Below are positions 11,205 to 23,000 of a stretch of DNA of 64,000 nucleotides, piece by piece. Position 1 is the stretch's first letter, and every line of letters begins with the position of its first letter. The stretch covers positions 1 to 64,000 of the forward strand of contig CANNZV010001840.1 of assembly GCA_947561585.1 (NCBI GenBank), in the 5' to 3' direction. The stretch comes from Caprella mutica. Lineage: Eukaryota; Arthropoda; Malacostraca; Amphipoda; Caprellidae. The notes below the pieces were generated by a model. That model saw only the letters and a list, made by a program, of their open reading frames with translations, made no database searches and was not told the DNA's origin. The translations under genes were made by a program, and so were the position numbers.

Positions 11205-12438
11205 TTACTCCCAAAAATAACGAAACCCAACTTTAATTTAGTATATTTCAACGACTACTATAGATACATTTTTTTAAAGTATCATTTTGTTTGTTAAACT
11301 TTTATTCATCTACAGTTAAATTTTCATAAAGATTTATTGATTTTTGTGAATGTTACAATGATTTTATTAGTGGGTGGTGAAAATGGCTTTGCGCAAATGG
11401 TCAGAAAACGGATATTGAAGTAACTTCAAACATAAAATTTATCTTTATTAGACAACAACTCTATATATAAATATAATAGAGCTATTTTCAGATTTTAAAG
11501 CATTCAAATAACTATTCATTTTATAAATCATTGACATTGAAATGTGTTATTGACAATATGGAGAAACAAAAAGAAAGGCACAAGTTTGAATTTTAACAAG
11601 GGTCGTTCAATGTTCAGGCCACCCGCACAAAATGAAAGTCAGAGTGATGATTTTTAATTTCCACAGTGATAAAGTCGGTAAAAGTGAAAATCATGATGGT
11701 TATTCTGTTGAGCATATGGCAGAATGTTCTGATTAATTACTTTTTCGTTCATATAGAATACAGCTTCGTCATCAATGATAATATCTTCCACAAAACGAAC
11801 ATGTCTTTGCAAGAACCAGAAAACGAATTTTATACGGCGTCAAAAATCTGTTCCAAGAAGTTGATGTTTGATATTTATTTTTAGGGGGAGGGGGCATTGT
11901 AGGTCATGTCTTGATTCGATTGATTGTAGATTTTGAGATACATTGTCCATTTCTCATAATAGAAACATTTCTTTTTTCTGAAAGGAGTTGCTGAACAAAA
12001 TTGTTTTGTCTTCAGATCGTACTATCCTCTTGCGACTTGAACGACAATTAATAAAATTTAAACTTGTGCTTCCTGTTTGTACTTAAACACATTTCTCCAT
12101 ATTGTCAATATTTTATAAAAGGAAAAGTTATTTTAATGCTTTTAAAAGATGGAAATATATCTATTTTATTAATAGGGTTGTTGTTTAATAAAGATATATT
12201 TATATTTGAACTTACTTCAATATCCGTATTCTGAACATTTTCGCAAGGCCATTTTCACCACCAATCAATAAAATATTAATAAAATTCACAAAAATCAATA
12301 AAATCTCTATAAAAATTAAGCAGTAGATGGAGAAAAGTTCAATAAACAAAACAAAACTTAAAAGAAAACTGTATCTTCAGTAGTTGTTGAGATAATCTAG
12401 TTTAAAGTTGGGTTTCGTTTTTTTTGGGACACCCTGTA
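11205..12438. mobile_element. Foldback element with mariner-type end (about 1.2 kb)
   Basis: The right end, read on the minus strand, is ACAGGGTGTCCCAAAAAA followed by ACGAAACCCAACTTTAA. The left side carries the matching CCCAAAAATAACGAAACCC. Arms of about 400 bp remain complementary (GAAAACGGATATTGAAG at about 11404 against CTTCAATATCCGTATTCTG at about 12217; CACAAGTTTGAATTTTA against TAAAATTTAAACTTGTG). ACAGGGTGnCCC ends are common in Tc1/mariner elements. The central 0.4 kb has a 72-codon plus-strand frame without recognisable domains. I infer a non-autonomous foldback derivative; the left terminus is degraded. Confidence 0.65.
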
Positions 12439-13749
12439 TAGTGTTGAAGAAAGCAATATATCAAACCTTGAAATTTAGTGAGATAAACACTAAACAGGTC
12501 TAAAATGAACTGAAAAGAAAAAACTAATTAAACTGTACATTTCAACCATTTCTTTGAAGACATTTTTAATTAAAAACAATTCCAACTCGCAATTAAGGGT
12601 TATTAAATTAACCGGATGATAAATAAAAAGATTAAACCATATCAGTGTATTAAGAATCATGTTCATCATCTCTAGCACTGACAGCTCATGTGGCTATAGT
12701 AGAGAAAGCTACAATATTAACTATGCCATATGATTTCAATACAGATTCACATGGCTAACAAAATAACTAAATACTGTTGAATTACCTGCAATGATACAAT
12801 AGATAGAAACAATTCATTAACTCTCGAATAACTCTCAGGTTGCGAACAATTTTGTTCAATTAATGAAATGATTAGAAATTATGAGAATAAAAAATATGCA
12901 AAAAAATAGCAACTGATGGAAAATTTACAAAAACCAAAATGAATTTGTCAGAGTGTCTCCAGGGGTAAAATCTACCGCCAGATTATCCCCTAACACCGCA
13001 GTGTATTTTTCGTGGCTACATTTCCCCTCAATTTCTAACTCATTTATGAAGATTATCTTGCTATAAAAATATTATCCTTTCTTCTTATCGCCAATTAGTA
13101 GCGAGAACAAAATTTAGAGGATTTCTTCATAAAAAGAATATATATCTTGACAATCTGATTAGCGACGTCTTACAAGAGGAAATTAGCGAGTAGAACATTC
13201 AGGAGCTTCAAGTGATGAATATCAAAGATATATTTTCCTGATCTTCTGAATTGTTTTTGAGATATTTAATGAATTCAGTCTCCATGGGAGGGAGGTGAAA
13301 TGAAATTCAATTTATGTAACTTCATTCCAATCGTTAAATTTGCATCAAGAACTTGAGGTTAACTTATTCAAAGTAGGCCGCATTATCCCTTGGGTATACT
13401 CTAAATGATTTTGCAATTTGAATTTATTTTCACAGGGTCTCTGTCCTTATCATTTACAGTCAGTTAGATATTGGATATTTTTGTCGTTGACTGTACGTAC
13501 ATCCGTTATGTAAATTCAGTCAAGCGGGTAATTTGTTACCGATAATTGATGATGTTGGGGTATTTTTGGAGGTTCGGACTGGCGCCAAATAAACTTTTAT
13601 TCCTTTTCTGTATTGAGAGCTGCCATTGAAATAATAAATGTACATTGTGCACCTGGGTGTTCCTTTGATATGATGTATTGAAAGTAGCAAATACACTAAT
13701 TCTAGTGATTAGTATGCCTTTAAAAAAGTATATTTATGAGTATGGAGTT
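12439..13749. other. AT-rich spacer
   Basis: No gene was recognised. A slightly GC-richer patch at 12950-13030 (CAGGGGTAAAATCTACCGCC) could not be assigned. Confidence 0.4.
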
Positions 13750-13758
13750 GTGGCTGAT

Positions 13759-14803
13759 GGTGTTAGGACAATTGCCACCCCCGGACAATTGCCACCCCCG
13801 GACAATTGCCACCTCCGGACAATTGCCACCCGGACAATTGCCACCCCCGGACAATTGCCACCCCCGGACAATTGCCACCCGAACAATTGCCTTCCCCGGA
13901 CAATTGCCACCCTAATGATATTATTATTAGAGTTGTGATAATAAGCTTTAAGTCACAGATATCAAAAATATAATAGACGAGAAAAAAGTGAATCGTATTG
14001 AATTCTATATATATATAGGTACCGGTGGTTTAAAACGAATCAATAGTGTTTAATCCTCTTCGTTTATAATATTTTTAGAATCTATTATTATGAAAGAATA
14101 TTGTTATAACCCTATAATTATTATTATCAGGATTCTTCATTTGATTTTTTTTTTATTAATAAGTAGTAATGTAAATACCTATTGTATGTCCATTATCAAT
14201 TAATAATGTATATAGAACTTTACTGGGTAAGATAATGAAGACTATTACCAACAATTGATCAAGAATCAATAATGTTATATATTGATACCGTTAATTAAAC
14301 ATTTTTTCACAGTAAAATACTAATAACAGGTGTCATAGAATAGAACCGGTCACTAGAACGGAAAGAAAAGTTTGAAAATTCATAATGAAAAATGTAAAAG
14401 GAGTTTAATTTATTTAGAATATATGTACTAATTTAAGCGACTGATTTCAAATACTGTAGCTTGCCATATATTAAATTATAAATATTTGCTTAATAATGAT
14501 AGTGGTGATAAAGGAAGAAATATTTAATTTATAATGGATATGATCAATTGTATAATGGAAATATAGTGTATGATGGAAATAAATAGTATAAAAACAATAT
14601 TTATTATATCTCCAATCATAATAATTTATTTTATAAAATAACAATAAATGATGAATGAAGAAATTTGTATCTTAAAATGTAAATAAATAATAATTAATCG
14701 TATACAAAGTAGTATGAATATTTTATTTATATTTTTTAAGTTAAGAGGCCTGATAATATTTATTTGGGTGGCAATTGTCCACGTGTGACAATTGTCCGGT
14801 CAC
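13759..14803. mobile_element. Iteron-armed foldback element with perfect 9-bp target duplication
   Basis: The element is 1045 bp and flanked on both sides by GTGGCTGAT (13750-13758 and 14804-14812). The left end reads GGTGTTAGGACAATTGCCAC, followed by about nine head-to-tail copies of a 17-bp GGACAATTGCCACCCCC unit up to about 13915. The right end has the inverse: GGGTGGCAATTGTCC, then GACAATTGTCCGGTCAC. The interior is extremely AT-rich and has no frame of note. A perfect 9-bp duplication is the hallmark of Mutator-like (MULE) transposition, so I infer a non-autonomous MULE-type foldback. Confidence 0.8.
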
Positions 14804-14812
14804 GTGGCTGAT

Positions 14813-17800
14813 ATCAATAATACTTGCAGTAGTCAAAAAGTAATTCATATTGCAGTATATATTATACAGTAAGATTCAACATGCACATTTCCTATAAATT
14901 AATTGACGAAATAAAGAGTAAGGGACAGCACAATAAAGAGAAACAACAGATTTTCATTTTCATCTTAGAATGAATATTGATAATTTAGGAAAAAAAATTA
15001 TAATATTTTATTTTTTATGATACTTAAATATTATTTGAGTAATGAATTATTGAAAATATATATATTGAATACTCGTATAAATGAATTAGCAGTTACTTAC
15101 ATCTTACGAAATCAGCTATTAGTGATCGAAATATATTTAAAATTATATAATGAAACCATTTCTATTTTCTATTTTTTAATAGTTTAATTTATTAATAATT
15201 ATTAATTTTCCAATTCTGAAGAAAAAAGTCGTTCATTTTAAGTTAATTCAAACTTATGCGATATATGAGTTAAACCAATACTCCATATTCATCTCAAACA
15301 TTATAAACAAACAAAAATATAATTCCAGAAAATCCATAAACTGATGTGGTGATGAATATTCTAACAGAATATGAATGCTAAATTTGTTTTCGATCTGAAT
15401 TTAATGATGCAAAGTCAGATCAAAGTTCTATCTTGAAGTAGTTCCCGAAGAGATTGCACTCATATTTAAACCTTGAAGATGAAAGAATGAACTAAAATCA
15501 CTCCACTTTGATCAATATTCAGAGAATATTCGATACTGAGTAGCTTCTATCTTCTTCTCAGATCGACTTATCTACAAAGCTACTTCAGATACGCCATCTT
15601 TAGAGCCATAAAGGAATATGCAACTAGAGACTAGTATCCATTTCTTCCAATTACCACAGAGTAACCAAATACCGAAGCTAGTTACTAGAACGGGTGAGAG
15701 GTAATACCCGTTGCTAACTGTTAGGGGGATAGCACCGCAAGGCTCTGTTTCAGACCTAATGGCTCTCTGGTAAGTCATCACCGTGTATATTCAATATCTT
15801 AATGCACAGTCATTAAATAATGGCATGGAAGACTATGTACACTATGTTGAAGCTGACTGCCACTGAGGCTATAGTTAGAGGGAAGAACTCGCTGCTGCTA
15901 CCGTACAGGATGTGAAAACTAAACTAACAACACTACATTTTATGTGAAGTGCGTGATGTATAGTTTCATTTATTACCTTTATTTTATTTTATATCAACCA
16001 TGAGGTGTTTTAAGTGCCATCCTCACAAACTATTCTCTCCGCTACTGCATGGACTAATTAAATAAAAGAGAACAATACGAAGGAATATAATGTCCTGTTC
16101 AATAAAATTCCATGAAATGAATAATCCCTCAAGTTTTGTATCTTGGCACTCCAATCAGTTTTTGGCACTTTTCTCTTTTCTAAACTATTGAAGATAATTA
16201 ATTGCTGTGATTTTTCTATTAAGTCATATCCATCAAAATGATATCAGTTCAGATCTAAATAATATCTGATATCTTTACAACCTTATTTGAGTACAATAGA
16301 AAGAAATAAGAAAATCTTCCCATTAATTTACATGAAAGGTGTGTGTTTGACCCGAGTAGTTCAAAATCCTATAATACATTTAGTAAACCTTATAATAAAA
16401 ATACTCTATTACAGCCACGGTAATTTCAGTGACAAACAAACGAATACATTTTTCACGCATATGCATTTCAATAAGAAAATAAGTATTACCAATTATGAAA
16501 CCTATAAACTATATTCAAAAATAGTATTATATACATATACATTACTAACTCCATGCATAAATAAAACAATATAGAAATGTTCTTCTTCACTCCGTTGAAT
16601 GAACCATGAAAGATGATGCTTCTGAACTTAAGTAAGGAATGTGCAGTATACATTCCTACTCCCAAAACATATGTTACTGTTATCCAAAATTTGAATTATT
16701 ACGCATGGAGAAAAGTGGCGTTGAATTCACAGCAGTGCATATATCTCAACTGATCAGCTTTACTCCGTTAACGCCCCACACCCACACACATGAGGTGATG
16801 CTAGCTAGCTACGTACTCTGGGGACTAACGCAGCTCTCTATGTAAATCTATAAAGGACTACAAGTTAAAATGAAAGAAATAGTAATATGACTATCTATTT
16901 ATAGTCCACTGTAACGTAGTGATAAAAATGAAGAAACGTTTTCTAAATAAAGAAAGGTATTTCCATTCATCAAACTTGAATTAATTAAATGTTACGTAAC
17001 GTAAATTTATTGCTGTTAAAGGTATTCCTCGTCCTTTATATTCCAGGACTAAACAATAGAACAGCATGAAGTTTTAATATTCCATTTCACTACACAATCA
17101 AATTGTTTGCTTATATCATTCAAGCAATTACAGTTAGGTAAACACTGGTGGATATTGCGATACAAATTCTCATAATTGACACACATTTCGATAGCGCACT
17201 TAAAACTGTCAAAGTATCCTTGGGAAGGCGGAGTCCTTATTGAAGAGAATCTGACGCTAGAATTTCATTAGATGGCTCCTAAAATCTATAACGGCTTTGA
17301 AATAACACTTTTGCCAGTAAATGCAACCGATAAATCCAATAGATATTTATTAAATGCTTATTGAGAGACAGGAACACGCTTTCACATTCGAAATAAAGAG
17401 GTATTTTCAATCTAACGAGGCAAGTTTAGATATTGAAGAATTTTATTAGGCAAGAGCTGTCAGTGGAACAAATCCATCCTTTCAATTGTTCCTCTCCCTT
17501 CCAATTGGTAACAAAGAAAAGGATGATAATAGGATGTCCTCTCCTCAACAATGAAACTTTGCATTTTTCAAACAGAGAATGGATTCCCATTATTTTCATC
17601 GTTAGTTCCTCGATAGGAGACAAAGTGATTGGCAATAGTCAATAGAAATATACCTCTTTTACACTGGATAAATCCTCAATAGAAAACGAGAATAGTTTGC
17701 TGCATTACTATCCATTTTTTCTAAACAAATGAATTATAAAATTTTAATGCTTCTCGAAACTTTAAGAATGTAAATTGAATTTTTCAGAAATATTATTGTT

Positions 17801-19075
17801 TGACGAGCAACAAATAAAATCTATTTAACCATTCTTTCTTTATTTACTACACATTGTGGAATATCTATGGAACTACTTTGTATTTAAAAATAAACTCATC
17901 CAATAAACGTCAGATAGGATAAATAAATAATATGAACCTTCACCACTATTTTCTCTTGCTCAATTTAGCTTCAATAGCCTGAATATTTTTAGCGTGATCA
18001 GCCTAGTTTGAAAATTCATGAAGTTTCCAAGGTCTGGGCATTGCAGTGAAATAGAAGTTTCCTCCAGAGGAGATTCTTAGCTTAACTTTTGCGCATAATA
18101 ATATAATCCTGACAAAACTTTGAGGGACGCCGAACATTCTCAAATTGTTCTTTAAATTACTCCGTTCTAAATTAGCTTCAGAAATAACAGCTGATGAGGC
18201 AAATTTAAGGCATTTTATCAGTGTACATCAGCAGTAACATTCAATGGTAAAATGGCGAGAATTATGTTACCGAGAGAAAGTTAGCTTTGAAACAAGTTTT
18301 GGGTAGTTAGTGTAATTGCAAAATTAATTGTGCAAATAGAGCAGATTTAAAGGAAGATGGGCAGATTCTCTTGGCATGAACATTTTAAAAATGGCTAACT
18401 GAATTAATTTCAGTACGTAATTAATGAATTAATAACACTATAACGAAAATAATGTAAAAAATCAATATCTAGTGAGAAACGAAGTATTTTCATTAAATAT
18501 ATTTTTTTTGATATTGACAATCATATGAGTTTTCATTTAATTTTTAAACCAACAGGTTGATCACCTATGATTTTTTAAAGGGATTCAATGTTTGCTGCGA
18601 AATCGTCATGTAAACAGAAAAAAAGTAGAAAAAAAAGAGGTGAAATGTGAAGTGTATGAAATATTCTAAGACCTCTTCATTGAAGAGCATGATTCTCCAA
18701 AACTGCGAATATATAGCGTTAAGAGATAATAAACATGATAAAAAAAATACATAATTCAAATTAGAACAGCATTTACTGCCATCCACCAAAGATATCCATT
18801 GGGGGTAAAAGTTGAAAACTTGAAAGAAAATGTAAGTATTAAATACATTTTTTGCAAACAGAGCATTTCAAGACGATTAATGGTGATGCCCTGTAAGACA
18901 TGAGGTTACACCAAGTCATTCAGGGGCAGTAACATATTTGAACGTGTGTCCAATATAACAAAAAATGTTATCATTAGAGATATCTTCCTATTTAACATAC
19001 TTCGTCATAAACACATCGCTGACAATGATCACTTCAGGTAGAATGAGTTTATTGCTAAAGTTAACACAATTAATT
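14813..19075. other. Long AT-rich spacer downstream of MBOAT7
   Basis: No gene was recognised. A GC-richer patch at 15585-15785 has a 69-codon minus-strand frame (two hydrophobic stretches) but no family resemblance. Frames at 16287-16574 and 17426-17645 likewise look accidental. The polyadenylation site of the minus-strand MBOAT7 gene probably lies in or just right of this stretch. Confidence 0.4.
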
Positions 19076-19180
19076 TATTAGGGGTTTAACGTCTGCTTCA
19101 TCAAGTTAGTACTAAGTAGTCACAGTAAGAGGATGACTTTATTGAAGGCATCTGCCCGATTTAGGTGATTGATAATAAGT
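19076..19180 (-). repeat. Fragment related to interspersed repeat family A
   Basis: It shares the head TTAGGGGTTTAACGTCTGCTT with the family copies at 20203, 58110 and 62205 (there seen as AAGCAGACGTTAAACCCC or a close variant). The remainder is weakly similar. Only the head supports the assignment. Confidence 0.4.
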
Positions 19181-20019
19181 AAATAATTAATAATTTATTA
19201 AGTCTCATATCACAAGCAAATTCACACGCTTATTAGTTTATAAAGTAAGAGATAAACCTAAAGAAAAATGTATAAAAACAATTATAATATCAAAGAAACT
19301 ATATACTCATTATAAACTTATTCAAATTAATTACTAACTGTTTGGCACAAACGAAAACTTCAAAGCTAAATATTTTTTATTAAGTTTTTTTGTTTACAAA
19401 CAAATTTTAAGCCATGGTCAAAAAAAAAATTTATAAACTATAAGATAATTCGAAGACACATCAGTGTAATTAACAAAATTCTTGAAATGAATTAAAAACA
19501 AGGACAACATTGGAAGAGTTAAATAGAAGTAATTAATTTTTTAAAGATGATGAAAATAATCCAGATTAAAGAATATTGACTAAATTTTCCATTCATTTTA
19601 ACTACCTTGTAGAAGATGATGCTTTTTAGAAAATAACTTTAATCAACTAAAAAATAACAAAGCATCTAAAAAATAACTTTAAGCAACTAGAAAATACTAA
19701 GGCCCAAAGATATTGCTTTATAAAATTACAGATGGTCATCATTTATTTTCATACAAAATACACTTTACGAAAAGAAGATTCACCAAATTGTTCACTGACT
19801 AACCTGTGACATTATACCAACACTGACATGAGGGAAAAAGTAACACTTTTGAACAAAGCCATAAAACTCGTCATTCAAAAAAAAACATAAAAAGGTAGAA
19901 ATAATGCATTCATAAATTAGAAATAAAATTCCACATGTTTACAATTGTACTCAGTTCATACAAACTATATTAATATAATCGTTATAAAAATGGAGAGTTA
20001 TTGCTATATGGCGGAGAGA

Positions 20020-23000
20020 CTACTCCATTTTGAGAGGGGGTTCTTCTTCCCCGAATTCAGGGCCAGTTTTCATCCTCATTCTGGTGTCGTTACCAAAGGC
20101 TGTGGTGCTGCACTTCGACAGTTTCTGCTTCACCTGAACATGCATGCAAAGGATTAGAAATATTGAAGTAGCCATGTAAGGAAAATAATTAGTTAATTAA
20201 GTAGGGGTTTTAACGTCTAAACTGCGTCCATCGCTTTATTGCAGATCACTATTTTGTGAATAATTTTAATAATATTGATCGTACAGTAGTGAAACTTCTG
20301 TTACTGGAATATTGCTTCTATGTTAGTATATTGCTAAATATTTTTTGAATCCATGAGAAAATTGGAAAGTTATGAACGTTTATGTATTTTGAAGGCATTT
20401 TAACTGTCTTTATTGCAGAAGCAATCTTCCAGTGACCAAAGTCTCACTAATGTACGATCAATATTATTAAAATTATTCAAAAAATAGTGATCTGCAATAA
20501 AGCGATGGACGCTGTTTACATTGGAATCAAAAGCCATGTCACTGACGTCAAAAAGAAATTAAGTACAAGGGACTGGAAGTTGAAGTCAGAAAGGAAAGTG
20601 TCTTCATGAAACTAAATCACCTTCCACCGTCGGTGACAAAGCTCATGGATGCAGAGAAATTACTCCACTTACCAAGGACTGTGAAGAAAAATGATAAACA
20701 TGGAAAAAAACTAAAATAAACATTAGCTACCCTTCATGACTGCACCCTCCTTCACATTCATTCACCACAGACAGCTTCATGTTACAGACCCTGGGGGCTG
20801 AGTCCTAATAACTGGTGGCAATTTATCCAAAGCTGTTTCATATCAGTTAATATTATTTCTAAAAATAGCAAATACAAACCACCATTTGGAAGAACAGATA
20901 GTCAAGTGACATACTCAGTGTCAGGTAAATGACTTGACAATTTAACTGATGAAGCAACGGAAAGACTTTGTACCTACTTGATGCAAGGACTTTACAAAAT
21001 TCATCTATCTAAACTTCTAAAGCAGCTTTTCCTAACCCTGGGGTCGCCGGGCGCTTTTCATGGGGTCGCCAAAGCATCCAAATAAGAATTCAGTAATATG
21101 GTAGAACAATGAGTGTACTCTGTATTCCATCAGAAACATCCTTTTAAAATTGTGAATTGGGAGAACTTAAAATACGTCAAAGGCCATTGTAGATTCATCT
21201 CTTTAAAGGAAAAGAATATATTTTAATGATTGTTAAATATTTATTGTCATCTATCGTATGAAGCACATCTTCTGAGATCTTTCAAAAGTTGCTGAAAATG
21301 CTCCCCTCCAGTCTGAAGACAGAACAAAGCACAATCCATAATATTCTTATAAACTTTCTTGAAATTATCCTGGTTATGTATTCCAGCGAAGCTTTAAGCA
21401 CATCCTCAATGGATTTTGGGTTTTCCCTACAAACTCGTAATTTTGTAGCATCCCAGGAGAGAAAGTCGAAAGGGTTGAGATCCGAAATGTGTGCTGGCCA
21501 TGGATTTCCGTTCTTCTGCAAATTACTCGGCCTAGAAACTTTTCAGTGTGAAATTCTAAAGCTGCATTTGTGCAATGTGGTGGAGCACCGTCTTGCTTCC
21601 ACCAAAGTGTAGAACGAGTTTTGGAATCGAGCAGGCTGGGCCAAATAATGTCTTGGAGCAATATGAGGTATGAAACAACATTAACAGCTGACAAGTGGCC
21701 ATCATCATCATCGTCATACCTATCATTTGTTGGCAGATATTTCAAGAATTTTCATTTGTCCACAAATTCGATGTGGTTTTTGATGAAGGCAAGAGTCCAC
21801 TGACAAAAATGTCTTCTCTTGTGCTTTGTGGACATCAGTTGATGGTTGAACTGAAGTGAAAAGATAAAAACAGAAACTAAGTTCATGTCTGGAGATCCTC
21901 CACAACGTGGTTTTTGTGGGTGAAATCTGCTGAGAACATTTTTTGAGAGAGAAACTGAGGGTTTCTTCAAAGGAACTCTTCACCTCCTGAATCACTGCTT
22001 TTGTTTTGTTTGAACCAGTCTCATTGAAAAGATCGCTAACTTTTGTGAACATTACAGGTGGTAACATTCAGCCATCCTTCCACTGATCTGAATTCAAGTG
22101 AAGCATGAATTCTAGGCGTAGCTACAATTGAAGAAGGTGTTTTGGCAAACTGCAGGCAGCAGGACGATCCATTTCTTCTCAAGTGAAAAATCATTTTTCA
22201 GGATAAAAATGCAGGGAATCAAAATGAATTTTTATAGAATGAAAAAATATCTACTCTTTATGAGTAACATGGCGTAGCTATACAGTACATAATGCGATTT
22301 GAAGCAATTTAGTTCTCCCAATTTGCAATATATAAATGACGCTTCCGATTGAACACAATGCATATAGCTACAAATGGAATTAGTATAACAGAGGCTGCAC
22401 CAGTGCTCATACCATTTAACAGAAAACATAGTGAGGTTGTGGTTATGACTTGAGGTGCATGATTATAACCATGCATGACGAATTCGTCACATTAAAAATA
22501 AAGGACTATACTGTGATAAATTGAATGTGTGGAGCCTAGTGACGAATGTGACTATCGCGTCACATGTTTAAAAAAAATTCAGGAAATTTCAAAACTAATT
22601 AAAACTAGTAGCTAGCTACATATATTAACTATTTATTGGTTACTTGCTACAAATTCAAAGTTCATAAAATCTTAACTTTTGAAAATTAACTCCGGTCGAA
22701 ACGGATTAAATAGAAGATTGGGAAACACTGTTCTAAAGTCAAAACCTATTTCTATAATTTTTCTAATTCTAACTAGGTAGGCTATCTAACCAAATTCTGT
22801 CTATACCTAACTAGACGGGATATTTCACGACTACAGAACCAGTGCCTATATGCGTTTAGTCAGATACTAGCAGCCTTCAGCCCGATGTTAAGCATATTTA
22901 ACAATATTCATCAACTCAGTAACAGTCTGTTGCTACACAAGTTTAACCCCAGTATTTAACTTTTACTATAGTATCTGAAAATATTTGGACATAGCGCATA

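Noticed and set aside
13678..13938. 86-codon frame rich in QLPPPDNC
   Set aside because: It is the 17-bp iteron arm of a transposable element read as protein.
15572..15781. Hydrophobic 69-codon minus-strand frame
   Set aside because: GC-richer than its surroundings but with no homology, splice sites or neighbours to support it.
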